DNA of 34,149 nucleotides, from positions 1 to 34,149 of the forward strand of contig DYRS01000006.1 of NCBI GenBank assembly GCA_020718585.1, given 5' to 3'. Below the pieces are notes generated by a model. That model was given only the letters and a program-made list of their open reading frames with translations. It searched no databases and was not told the DNA's origin. Position 1 is the stretch's first letter, and every line of letters begins with the position of its first letter. The position numbers were made by a program, and so were the translations under genes. This document shows positions 1 to 6,835 of the stretch, one piece after another. The DNA comes from Chthoniobacter flavus. GTDB lineage: Bacteria > Verrucomicrobiota > Verrucomicrobiia > Chthoniobacterales > Terrimicrobiaceae.

Positions 1-110
1 GGGCAAGATGCACGCGCTCCCGGAAACTTGCACTCAGAGATGCGCCCGCGGGCCGGCAACCGGGCCGATACTTCTTGTCATTGGCGGAAGATCGGAAATT
101 TTAGTCGGCG

Positions 111-1106
111 ATGAACTTTGCCCCCTCGGAATCCCGCTATCAGTCCTCCACATTCCGCCGCTGCGGGCGAAGCGGGCTGCAGCTTCCGATCATCGCGCTC
201 GGGCTTTGGCACAACTTCGGCGGGGCTGATGACTTCGCGGGGGCGCGGGCGATCCTGCTGCGGGCGTTTGATCTCGGGATCACCCACTTTGATCTGGCCA
301 ACAACTACGGACCGCCCCCGGGCAGCGCCGAGGAGCTGTTCGGCAAAGTGCTGAAAACCGATCTGGCGGCATGGCGCGACGAGATCGTCGTCTCAACGAA
401 AGCCGGCTACCGGATGTGGCCCGGACCGTATGGGGAGTGGGGATCGCGAAAATCCCTGCTCGCGAGCCTGGATCAAAGCCTCCGGCGGATGAACCTAGAC
501 TACGTGGATATTTTTTACAGCCACCGCCCCGATCCCGATACCCCGCTCGAAGAAACTGTCGGCGCACTTGTCCATGCGGTGCGCTCGGGAAAAGCACTCT
601 ACGCCGGACTCTCCAACTACCCGGCCGACATGACCCGCAGGGCGGCCGCCCTGCTTGCGACCGAGGGGGTTCCGCTGCTGATCCACCAGGCCAGATACAA
701 CCTGCTTGACCGCTGGATCGAGGGCGGGCTGGTCGATGCCCTGCTGGATGTCGGCGCGGGCTGCATCGCGTTTTCGCCGCTCGCCCAGGGCCTCCTCACA
801 GACCGATACCTCGGCGGCATCGCAGAGGACTCCCGCGCGGGAAAAAATCGGGGATTTTTGAACCCCGGCAGCATCACGGAGGACGCGATGCGCCGCGTCC
901 GGGCACTCAACGCCATCGCCCGGAGGCGCGGGCAGTCGCTCGCGTGCCTTGCCCTGAGCTGGATCCTCTCGCGCCCCGCCGTCACATCGGTGCTGGTCGG
1001 AGCCAGCCGGATCTCCCAGCTCGAAGATAATTTGGAAGCGGCAAGCGCGCCGGGGTTCAGCGAGGACGAACTCCGCGAAATTGATGCGGCGTTGCAGCCC
1101 TCATAG
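111..1106 (+). CDS. yghZ: Aldo/keto reductase, YghZ (L-glyceraldehyde 3-phosphate reductase) type
   Basis: The 331-residue protein has the length and layout of a single-domain (beta/alpha)8 aldo/keto reductase and reads closely like Escherichia coli YghZ (Gpr) throughout, including the N-terminal YRRCGRSGL-like stretch (here FRRCGRSGL) and the segment HFDLANNYGPPPGSAEE. The catalytic tetrad is visible as D61, Y66, K97 (STKAGY) and H138 (FYSHR). The C-terminal SVLVGASRISQLEDN segment is the usual NADP(H) phosphate-binding region. Family members reduce aldehydes such as L-glyceraldehyde 3-phosphate and methylglyoxal with NADPH in the cytoplasm. The ATG at 111 matches the family N-terminus; no strong ribosome binding site is seen before it. 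A TTGTCA at 75-80 could be a -35 box, but no good -10 follows. The next gene is about 245 bases away and metabolically unrelated, so the gene is probably transcribed alone. The family call is firm; the physiological substrate is inference. Confidence 0.93.
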   Translation: MNFAPSESRYQSSTFRRCGRSGLQLPIIALGLWHNFGGADDFAGARAILLRAFDLGITHFDLANNYGPPPGSAEELFGKVLKTDLAAWRDEIVVSTKAGYRMWPGPYGEWGSRKSLLASLDQSLRRMNLDYVDIFYSHRPDPDTPLEETVGALVHAVRSGKALYAGLSNYPADMTRRAAALLATEGVPLLIHQARYNLLDRWIEGGLVDALLDVGAGCIAFSPLAQGLLTDRYLGGIAEDSRAGKNRGFLNPGSITEDAMRRVRALNAIARRRGQSLACLALSWILSRPAVTSVLVGASRISQLEDNLEAASAPGFSEDELREIDAALQPS

Positions 1107-1175
1107 CACCTTGCTGTTGTCAACTGCGGGTCCGGCTTTGACTCCCGCCGAGCCGGGTGATACGGTTTCCAGCAC

Positions 1176-1355
1176 ATGAGCGCGCTTCCCAAACCGATCC
1201 TTGCCGCCGCCGATTATCTCGTGATCGAACGCGCCGCCTTCGTCAACCTGACGTCCGTCGCCTGCGAAGTCGCGGTCGCAGAGATCTACGAGCGGGTGGA
1301 ATTCCCCCTCCCCGCGGCTCCGGTTTCCGACGCGCCCCGCACCGCCCCCCGATGA
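1176..1355 (+). CDS. Candidate small protein (59 residues) coupled to rfbF
   Basis: An ATG-started open frame encodes MSALPKPILAAADYLVIERA and continues to 59 residues. Its TGA (1353-1355) overlaps the ATG of rfbF (1352) as ATGA, the usual signature of translational coupling. The peptide is mildly acidic and alanine/valine rich, has one cysteine and no membrane segment, and ends in a proline-rich tail. I recognise no family. A Shine-Dalgarno sequence before 1176 is not evident, and the stretch could simply be leader DNA that is open by chance in GC-rich sequence. The tight junction and the lack of any other feature in this 245-base gap are the only arguments for it. Confidence 0.35.
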   Translation: MSALPKPILAAADYLVIERAAFVNLTSVACEVAVAEIYERVEFPLPAAPVSDAPRTAPR

Positions 1356-2134
1356 AAGTCGTCATTCTCTGCGGCGGAAAAGGCACGCGCCTGCGCGAGG
1401 AGACGGAGTTCCGTCCCAAGCCGATGCTGCCGATCGGCGGTCGCCCGATCCTCTGGCACATTATGAAGATCTACGCGGCCCACGGGTTCACAGACTTCGT
1501 GCTCTGCCTCGGCTACAAGGGCGCGACCATCAAGGATTATTTTCGCAACTACCTCTGGAACACCTCGGATGTCACGCTGCGCCTAGGTGCCAGTGGCAGC
1601 GAGGTTTTTCACAACCGGCAGGACGAGGAAGGTTGGACGGTCACGCTCGCCGAGACCGGGGAGGAAACGCTCACGGCCGGTCGCATCGCGCGAGTTCGAA
1701 AACACCTCGGCGACGACGAACATTTTCTTCTCACCTACGGCGACGGGGTCGGGGATGTCAACGTCCGGGCGGGCTACGAATGCCACCTCGCCAGCGGAAA
1801 AATTCTCACCATGACAACCGTCCACCCGCCCGGACGTTTCGGCGAGGTCTCGCTCGCCACAGGCGGCGGGGTCGCGTCGTTCAACGAAAAACCCCAGACC
1901 GAAGACGGCTGGATCAACGGCGGGTTCCTCTGCGCGTCCGCCCGGCTCTTCGACTATCTCGGAGACTCGGACGACATGCTTCTGGAAAAGCAGCCGATGC
2001 AGCGGCTCGCGGCGGAAGGCCAGCTCAACGCCTGCCAGCACACCGGGTTCTGGCAGCCGATGGACACGTTCCATGAGTTCACCCTCCTGAACGAAATGTG
2101 GGATGCCGGCCGGGCCCCATGGAAGGTTTGGTGA
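1352..2134 (+). CDS. rfbF: Glucose-1-phosphate cytidylyltransferase
   Basis: The 260-residue protein (RfbF is usually about 257) makes CDP-glucose from CTP and glucose 1-phosphate, the first step toward CDP-linked 3,6-dideoxyhexoses of O-antigen or other surface glycans. The nucleotidyltransferase signature GGKGTRLREET lies at residues 8-18, followed by the family segment PKPMLPIGGRPILWHIMK with K23. The metal/nucleotide motif YGDGVGD is near residue 129 (D131). PPGRFG, EKP, NGGF and GFWQPMDT all match Salmonella RfbF in order. The frame is open further upstream, but the ATG at 1352 is chosen because the protein begins there with the conserved MKVVILCGGKGTR. The stop is 13 bases before rfbH, so the two are surely one transcript. 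The enzyme that uses the product, CDP-glucose 4,6-dehydratase (RfbG), is not in the window. Confidence 0.95.
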   Translation: MKVVILCGGKGTRLREETEFRPKPMLPIGGRPILWHIMKIYAAHGFTDFVLCLGYKGATIKDYFRNYLWNTSDVTLRLGASGSEVFHNRQDEEGWTVTLAETGEETLTAGRIARVRKHLGDDEHFLLTYGDGVGDVNVRAGYECHLASGKILTMTTVHPPGRFGEVSLATGGGVASFNEKPQTEDGWINGGFLCASARLFDYLGDSDDMLLEKQPMQRLAAEGQLNACQHTGFWQPMDTFHEFTLLNEMWDAGRAPWKVW

Positions 2135-2147
2135 TGGGGGGAGACTC

Positions 2148-3605
2148 ATGAAAAAATCTCCCGACCAGCTCAGGAAGGAAATCCTGCGGCTCACAAAGGA
2201 ATACTCGGACGCGGTTCACCGCTCTCTGTCGCCGGAGCCGCAGGATTTTATTCCGGGCCAAACCACCATCCCCTACGCCAGCCGCGTCTTTGATGCCGAT
2301 GAGGTCGGCGCAGCGGTCGGCTCGTCGCTCGACTTCTGGCTGACTCTCGGCCCGGAAGGCGAGGCACTGGAAAACGAACTCTCCGAGTTTCTCGGCACCA
2401 AGCGCTGCCTGCTCACGAACTCCGGCTCCTCGGCCAACCTTCTGGCCGTCACCGCCCTCACGAGCCACAAGCTTCCGGCGGAAAAGCGGTTGCTTCCCGG
2501 CGACGAGATCATCACGGTTGCCGCAGGTTTTCCGACAACCGTCGCCCCGATCATTCAGAACCGCGCCGTCCCGGTCTTCGTCGACAGCGATCCTTTGACG
2601 TTGAACGCGCGCTGCGATCAGTTGGAAGCAGCCTACCGCCCGCGAAAAACCAAGGCAGTCATGATGGCCCACACATTGGGTAATCCCTTTGACCTCCATG
2701 CCGTGACAGAGTTCTGCAACCAGCACGGGCTTTGGTTGATCGAGGATAATTGCGATGCCCTCGGTTCCGAATACTCCCCGCCTCACGGCTCCCCGGCATT
2801 GACCGGGAGCTTCGGCGACATGAGCACCCAGTCATTTTATCCCGCACACCACATGACGATGGGCGAGGGGGGGTGCGTGAATATCCCCCGGGACATGAGG
2901 TGGAAACCCCTCGTCGAGAGCTTCCGCGATTGGGGTCGGGACTGCTGGTGCGCCAGCGGCAAAGACAACACATGCGGCAAACGATTCGGATGGCAGCTCG
3001 GAGAACTTCCGGAGGGGTACGACCACAAATACATCTACAGCCACCTCGGCTATAACTTGAAACCGCTTGACCTCCAGGCAGCGATCGGACGCGCCCAGCT
3101 CAATAAACTCCCCGCTTTCATCCGCGCACGCCGGGAGAACTGGCAATACCTCCGCGCCGCGCTCGCCGACCTCGAAGGATTTTTCGACTTCCAACTGCCG
3201 ACCCATGCCAAGATATGGAATGGGAAATGCGGAATGCGAAATGAGGAATGCCCACCCTCTTCAACTTTCTCATGGGATTCCTCCGGCGCATCCTGCGATC
3301 CCTCATGGTTCGGGTTCATGCTCGCGGTAAAACCAGCCGCGCCTTTCACCCGCACCGAGCTCGCCCGCCGCCTCGACGCAGCGAAGATCGGCAACCGCCC
3401 GCTCTTTGGCGGCAACCTGACCCGCCAGCCCGCACTCGCCCGAATCAAGGGCGAAATCCCCGCCGCCTTCCGCGTCATCGGGGATCTCCCAGGGGCGGAT
3501 GCCATCATGAACCGCGCGCTCTTCATCGGAGTCTATCCCGGCCTCACCCGCCCGATGATGGATTACATGGTGGAAACAATCCGCGAATCCGTCCGGACCC
3601 GCTGA
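2148..3605 (+). CDS. rfbH: CDP-4-keto-6-deoxyglucose 3-dehydrase (E1), with an internal insertion
   Basis: The 485-residue protein belongs to the DegT/DnrJ/EryC1 aminotransferase fold but is the dehydrase type. The usual PLP lysine is replaced by histidine in SFYPAHHMTMGEGG (H234/H235), and cysteines C202, C266, C268 and C276 match the C..C-x-C-x7-C pattern that holds the [2Fe-2S] cluster of the E1 family. It removes the 3-hydroxyl of CDP-4-keto-6-deoxyglucose using PMP together with an iron-sulfur reductase (E3 partner, not seen here). The ATG at 2148 is preceded by GGGGGGAG at 2136-2143, which decides this start over the in-frame ATG at 2103. The protein is about 45 residues longer than typical RfbH. 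Much of the excess is at residues 352-383, where a five-unit 7-base repeat is read through in frame. The flanking sequence DPSWFGF resumes the family pattern, so the gene looks intact rather than broken. Confidence 0.93.
   Translation: MKKSPDQLRKEILRLTKEYSDAVHRSLSPEPQDFIPGQTTIPYASRVFDADEVGAAVGSSLDFWLTLGPEGEALENELSEFLGTKRCLLTNSGSSANLLAVTALTSHKLPAEKRLLPGDEIITVAAGFPTTVAPIIQNRAVPVFVDSDPLTLNARCDQLEAAYRPRKTKAVMMAHTLGNPFDLHAVTEFCNQHGLWLIEDNCDALGSEYSPPHGSPALTGSFGDMSTQSFYPAHHMTMGEGGCVNIPRDMRWKPLVESFRDWGRDCWCASGKDNTCGKRFGWQLGELPEGYDHKYIYSHLGYNLKPLDLQAAIGRAQLNKLPAFIRARRENWQYLRAALADLEGFFDFQLPTHAKIWNGKCGMRNEECPPSSTFSWDSSGASCDPSWFGFMLAVKPAAPFTRTELARRLDAAKIGNRPLFGGNLTRQPALARIKGEIPAAFRVIGDLPGADAIMNRALFIGVYPGLTRPMMDYMVETIRESVRTR
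3217..3251 (+). repeat. Five tandem 7-base units GRAATGN inside rfbH
   Basis: Five head-to-tail 7-base units run without gaps: GGAATGG, GAAATGC, GGAATGC, GAAATGA, GGAATGC. The array covers about codons 357-368 of rfbH and is translated as part of WNGKCGMRNEEC. Seven-base units of this kind (GGAATGC/GAAATGC) are to my knowledge usually seen in non-coding DNA of PVC genomes, so their presence inside a conserved enzyme gene is unusual. The repeat is seen directly; its origin is inference. Confidence 0.85.
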
Positions 3606-3645
3606 CGCCTTCACTGTGTCCGGCATCATCCATCCGGGTGACAAA

Positions 3646-3663
3646 GCTGCGGGGTTCCGCAGC
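3646..3663 (+). terminator. Possible hairpin terminator after rfbH
   Basis: The stretch GCTGCGG-GGTT-CCGCAGC forms a perfect 7-base-pair, GC-rich stem with a four-base loop, 40 bases after the rfbH stop and 61 bases before the malic enzyme start. There is no immediate T-run (AATTTT lies about 15 bases further on), so it is a weak or non-canonical terminator at best. Confidence 0.35.
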
Positions 3664-3724
3664 GGCGAAGCACCCGGAATTTTCGGCCATTGACTTTGAC
3701 CGGCGGCATGCCGACAACCGGACG

Positions 3725-5359
3725 ATGGACACGACAGGCATCGCCGCACTGAGGAATCCCCGCACGAACAAAGGCAGCGCATTTTCCGGAGCCGAGCGGA
3801 GGGCACTGGGGATCGAGGGGTTCCTGCCGACGGTGGAGGATTCGCTCGAAGTCCAGATCGGCAGGGTCCATGTCCAGCTCGACGCGCTCGCGGGGGATTT
3901 TCAGAAATACCAATTTCTCAGCGACCTGCAGATCCGTAACGAGACGCTGTTTTACGCGGTGCTCATGTCGGATCCTGCGGCGTTCATGCCGCTCGTTTAC
4001 ACGCCGACGGTCGGGGAGGCGTGCCAGCAGTTCAACCGGTTCTTTCGCGCGACCCGCGGGATGTATCTGCCGATCACCGCGCGCGGGCGGGTGAAGGAAA
4101 TCCTGTCGCACTGGCCGGAGAAGGACATCCGGTTCATCGTGGTCACCGACGGCGAGCGGATCCTCGGGCTCGGCGACCAGGGGATCGGCGGGATGGGGAT
4201 CCCGATCGGGAAGCTCGCGCTCTACACCGCCTGCGCGGGAGTGCCTCCGCAATTCACTCTGCCCGTGATGCTTGATGTCGGGACCAATAACCAGGAGCTG
4301 CTCGACGACCCGCTGTACCTCGGACTCCGGCAGAACCGCGTGCGCGGGGACGAATACGACGCGTTCATTGATGAGTATGTTCGGGCGGTGCAGGAACTGT
4401 TCCCGAAATGCTGCATCCAGTGGGAGGACTTCGCGAATTTCCATGCGGTCCCGATCCTTGAGCGATACGGCGGGAAGATCTGCACCTACAACGACGACAT
4501 CCAGGGCACGGCCGCCGTCGCGCTGGCCGGGATCTTCGGCGCGCTGCGGATTTCCAAGCAGCAGCTCACCGACCAGCGGTTCCTCTTTCTGGGCGGCGGG
4601 GCGGCGGCGACCGGCATCGCCGAGCTCATCAGCGAGGCGATGGCGCTCGAGGGGATCCCGATCGCCGACGGCCGCGCCCGCAACTGGCTCTTCGACGTCA
4701 ACGGGCTCCTCGTCTCATCGCGCGGCGACCTCGCGGATTTCCAGAAGCCGTTCGCCCACGACCACCCGCCGGTCGCGTCGTTCGTCGAGGCGATCCGCGC
4801 GCTGCGTCCGACCGGCATCATCGGCGTGAGCACGGTTCCCAAGCTCTTCAACCAGCCGGTCATCGCGGCGATGGCCGGGATCAACGCGTCCCCGATCATC
4901 TTCCCGTATTCCAACCCAACCTCGCGCTCGGAATGCACCGCGGAAGAAGCCTACAAATGGTCCGACGGACGCGCGATCTTCGCAAGCGGCAGCCCGTTCG
5001 GCCCGGTCGAAATCGATGGAAAAAAAATCGTCCCCGGCCAGGGGAACAATGTCTATATTTTTCCGGCGATGGGGATGGCGGTGCTGGCGACCCAGGCGTC
5101 GCGCGTTCCCCAGGAGCTTTTCATCGCGGCCGCCAAGGCGGTCGCCGCGCAGGTCTCCGACGCCGACCTTGCTTCCGGGCTGATCTACCCGCCGCAGAGC
5201 CACATCCTCGAGGCCTCACTCGAGACCGCCACAAAAATTGCGGAGGTCATCTTCGAGCGCGGGCTCGCGGGGATTCCGCGCCCCGACGACATCGGCGCAC
5301 ACGTCCGCAGCCTCGCCTACAAGCCGGCGTATCCGGCGAATCCGGCGAATCCGGCGTAG
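3725..5359 (+). CDS. NAD-dependent malic enzyme
   Basis: The 544-residue protein is a large-type malic enzyme (E. coli MaeA is 565 residues), which oxidatively decarboxylates L-malate to pyruvate and CO2 with NAD or NADP in the cytoplasm. Visible landmarks are the catalytic tyrosine in VYTPTVGEACQQF (Y92), the lysine in GIPIGKLALYTACAG (K163), metal ligands E234 and D235 in QWEDFANFHA and D258 in TYNDDIQGTAAVALAG, the dinucleotide loop LGGGAAATGIAEL near residue 295, and SNPTSRSECTAEEAY. The frame is open upstream to 3248, but conserved sequence begins only after the ATG at 3725, so that start is chosen. No clear Shine-Dalgarno is present. The C-terminus ends in a PAYPANPANPA tail encoded by 9-base repeats, which the family does not normally have. 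An AEC permease follows 9 bases later, suggesting co-expression of malate transport and oxidation. Cofactor choice is not decided by sequence alone. Confidence 0.94.
   Translation: MDTTGIAALRNPRTNKGSAFSGAERRALGIEGFLPTVEDSLEVQIGRVHVQLDALAGDFQKYQFLSDLQIRNETLFYAVLMSDPAAFMPLVYTPTVGEACQQFNRFFRATRGMYLPITARGRVKEILSHWPEKDIRFIVVTDGERILGLGDQGIGGMGIPIGKLALYTACAGVPPQFTLPVMLDVGTNNQELLDDPLYLGLRQNRVRGDEYDAFIDEYVRAVQELFPKCCIQWEDFANFHAVPILERYGGKICTYNDDIQGTAAVALAGIFGALRISKQQLTDQRFLFLGGGAAATGIAELISEAMALEGIPIADGRARNWLFDVNGLLVSSRGDLADFQKPFAHDHPPVASFVEAIRALRPTGIIGVSTVPKLFNQPVIAAMAGINASPIIFPYSNPTSRSECTAEEAYKWSDGRAIFASGSPFGPVEIDGKKIVPGQGNNVYIFPAMGMAVLATQASRVPQELFIAAAKAVAAQVSDADLASGLIYPPQSHILEASLETATKIAEVIFERGLAGIPRPDDIGAHVRSLAYKPAYPANPANPA
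5324..5358 (+). repeat. 9-base tandem repeat encoding the malic enzyme tail
   Basis: Units CCGGCGTAT, CCGGCGAAT, CCGGCGAAT and a partial CCGGCGTA lie end to end. They encode the proline-rich end PAYPANPANPA, and the last unit contributes the stop codon. This looks like a slippage-type expansion at the end of the gene, lengthening the protein tail by three residues per unit. Confidence 0.8.
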
Positions 5360-5368
5360 CATCCGGAG

Positions 5369-6313
5369 ATGGCCGAGACCGTCCGCCTCCTGCAGATCGT
5401 CCTTCCCGTCTTTCTCGTCCTCGGGGCGGGCTATGCGATGCGGCGCGCGCGCATCCTCACCGAGGATGCCGACCAGTCGCTGCTCGGCGTCCTCGTCAAG
5501 CTCTTCGTCCCGTGCCTCGCGCTCGACGTCATCATCGGCAACGAGGCGCTCGTGCGTCCGTCCAACCTCTTCCTCCCGCCGCTTGCCGGGTTCGCATCGG
5601 TTGCCGTGGGCATCGGGCTCTCGCTGGCGGCCGCAAAGATCTTCCTGAAGGGCAACGCCAGGATCCGGACGTTTGCCTGTGCGACCGGGCTCCAAAACTA
5701 CGGCTACATCCCGCTCCCGTTGTGCATGGCGCTCTTCGACCGCGACGTCGTCGGCGTGCTCTTCGCGTTCAACCTCGGCGTCGAGGTCGCCATGTGGACG
5801 CTTGCGGTTGCCACTGTTGCGGGACGGCAGGCCGACCGGCGGTGGTGGGCACCGCTTTGCAGCCCGCCGATCATCGCGGTCGTCGCGGCGATTTTTCTCA
5901 ACCTCGCCGGAGCGGAAAAATGGATTCCATCATCGGTGGACACCGCTTGGCACATGCTCGGCGCGTGCGCGGTCCCGCTCGGGCTGCTCCTCAGCGGGGC
6001 GCTGCTCGAGGACTACGTCAGCCCGCATGTTTTGAGGTCCGACGGAAAATCCACCGGCCTCGCGATCGCCCTGCGACTCGGCGTGCTGCCAGGCGTCCTC
6101 CTCGCGCTCGCCCTCGCGCTGCCCTCCGACCCCGCGCTCCGCTCGGTCCTTGTCGTCCAGGCAGCAATGCCCTCGGCCGTCTTCCCGATCGTCCTCGCAA
6201 AACTCCACGGCGGCGACATCCCGACCGCGATCCGAATCGTGCTCGGCACGTCGCTCGTCGGGCTTGTCACAATCCCGCTCTGGCTCGCACTCGGCCTCCG
6301 GCTCGTTTCCTGA
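5369..6313 (+). CDS. AEC-family permease, probable malate/organic acid transporter
   Basis: The 314-residue protein is hydrophobic along its whole length with about ten predicted membrane segments, in two halves separated by a more polar middle (around residues 155-160). This is the layout of the auxin efflux carrier (AEC) family. Typical features are the N-terminal LLQIVLPVFLVLGAGYAMRRARIL, the Gly/Asn-rich GLQNYGYIPLPL near residue 109, and the C-terminal VLVVQAAMPSAVFPIVLAKLHGG, which resembles the family AMPSA/AMPPA motif. Known bacterial members include malate permease MleP and malonate carrier MdcF. The start lies 9 bases after the malic enzyme stop, with CCGGAG touching the ATG. The pairing supports transport of malate or a related dicarboxylate; the family call is firm, the substrate is inferred from context only. 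Confidence 0.85.
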   Translation: MAETVRLLQIVLPVFLVLGAGYAMRRARILTEDADQSLLGVLVKLFVPCLALDVIIGNEALVRPSNLFLPPLAGFASVAVGIGLSLAAAKIFLKGNARIRTFACATGLQNYGYIPLPLCMALFDRDVVGVLFAFNLGVEVAMWTLAVATVAGRQADRRWWAPLCSPPIIAVVAAIFLNLAGAEKWIPSSVDTAWHMLGACAVPLGLLLSGALLEDYVSPHVLRSDGKSTGLAIALRLGVLPGVLLALALALPSDPALRSVLVVQAAMPSAVFPIVLAKLHGGDIPTAIRIVLGTSLVGLVTIPLWLALGLRLVS

Positions 6314-6344
6314 ATGAGCAATTATGCGCCCGGTTGCAAAAAAA

Positions 6345-6374
6345 TAGTTTTGCGCGCGGAGAATCCTGCATAAT
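6345..6374 (+). promoter_or_regulatory. Possible promoter before the cysteine-pair protein gene
   Basis: The 70-base gap after the AEC gene is clearly AT-richer than its surroundings and holds CATAAT at 6369-6374, one base from the -10 consensus. The best -35 at a usable distance (TAGTTT, 6345-6350, 18-base spacer) is poor. If real, it would start transcription just before the next gene and drive it together with nnr. Confidence 0.22.
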
Positions 6375-6403
6375 GTTTTCCCGTGCCGCCTGATCACATC
6401 CCC

Positions 6404-6835
6404 ATGTCCGGCAACTCGCTCTATCAGGGTCTGCGAGCGATTTGGAACACCGAATTTCCGAAGAGCTGTCCGAAGTGCAGACGCTTGTATTATTCGTTCG
6501 AGGAGTATCTCGTGGATACGCTGCCGTTGCAGTCCACCAGCGGGCTCATGGGATACAACATCGGTGATCCGGGGCAGCAGGTCGGGCTGTTTCGCAACTG
6601 CAAGTGCGGGACGACGATCATGGCATTCTGCCACGACCGCAGAGATTTTTCCGAGTCGGGGCTGAAGCGGCGCAGGCTGTTCGGCGAGCTGATGGACCGC
6701 CTGCTGGTGGACGGCGGGATCTCGGTACAGGAAGTCCGTGAGAAGCTGCTGGCGGCACTGAGGACGGCGCCCGACATCGAGGAGTTTCAAAGGGCGGTCG
6801 CTCCCGAACTGCCCGATCAGCCCGAGGCGGGATGA
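6404..6835 (+). CDS. Small soluble protein with cysteine pairs, function unknown
   Basis: I do not recognise this 143-residue protein. It has CPKC (C22, C25) and CKC (C66, C68), a further C76 in FCHDRRDF, and no membrane segment or signal peptide. The spacing of the two pairs would suit a zinc ribbon or another metal site in the first half. The second half (residues 85-135) is charged and probably helical (LMDRLLVDGG, VREKLLAALR). The frame can start at GTG 6383 (seven residues earlier) or ATG 6404; neither has a good Shine-Dalgarno, and ATG is preferred only by codon type. The TGA at 6833-6835 overlaps the ATG of nnr (6832) as ATGA, so the two are translationally coupled. A link to NAD(P)H repair is suggested by this coupling alone. 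Confidence 0.72.
   Translation: MSGNSLYQGLRAIWNTEFPKSCPKCRRLYYSFEEYLVDTLPLQSTSGLMGYNIGDPGQQVGLFRNCKCGTTIMAFCHDRRDFSESGLKRRRLFGELMDRLLVDGGISVQEVREKLLAALRTAPDIEEFQRAVAPELPDQPEAG

Noticed and set aside
1-10. GGGCAAGATG at the window edge resembling the core of the palindromic repeat
   Set aside because: Only ten bases match, the partner arm is not present, and this can occur by chance.
8-229. Open frame of 73 codons at the left edge
   Set aside because: It overlaps the start of the well-supported aldo/keto reductase in another frame and has no recognisable protein features.
3217-3290. Frameshift or pseudogene at the rfbH insertion
   Set aside because: The frame stays open, and the conserved segments before (residues 320-350) and after (from 384) are both present in the same frame.
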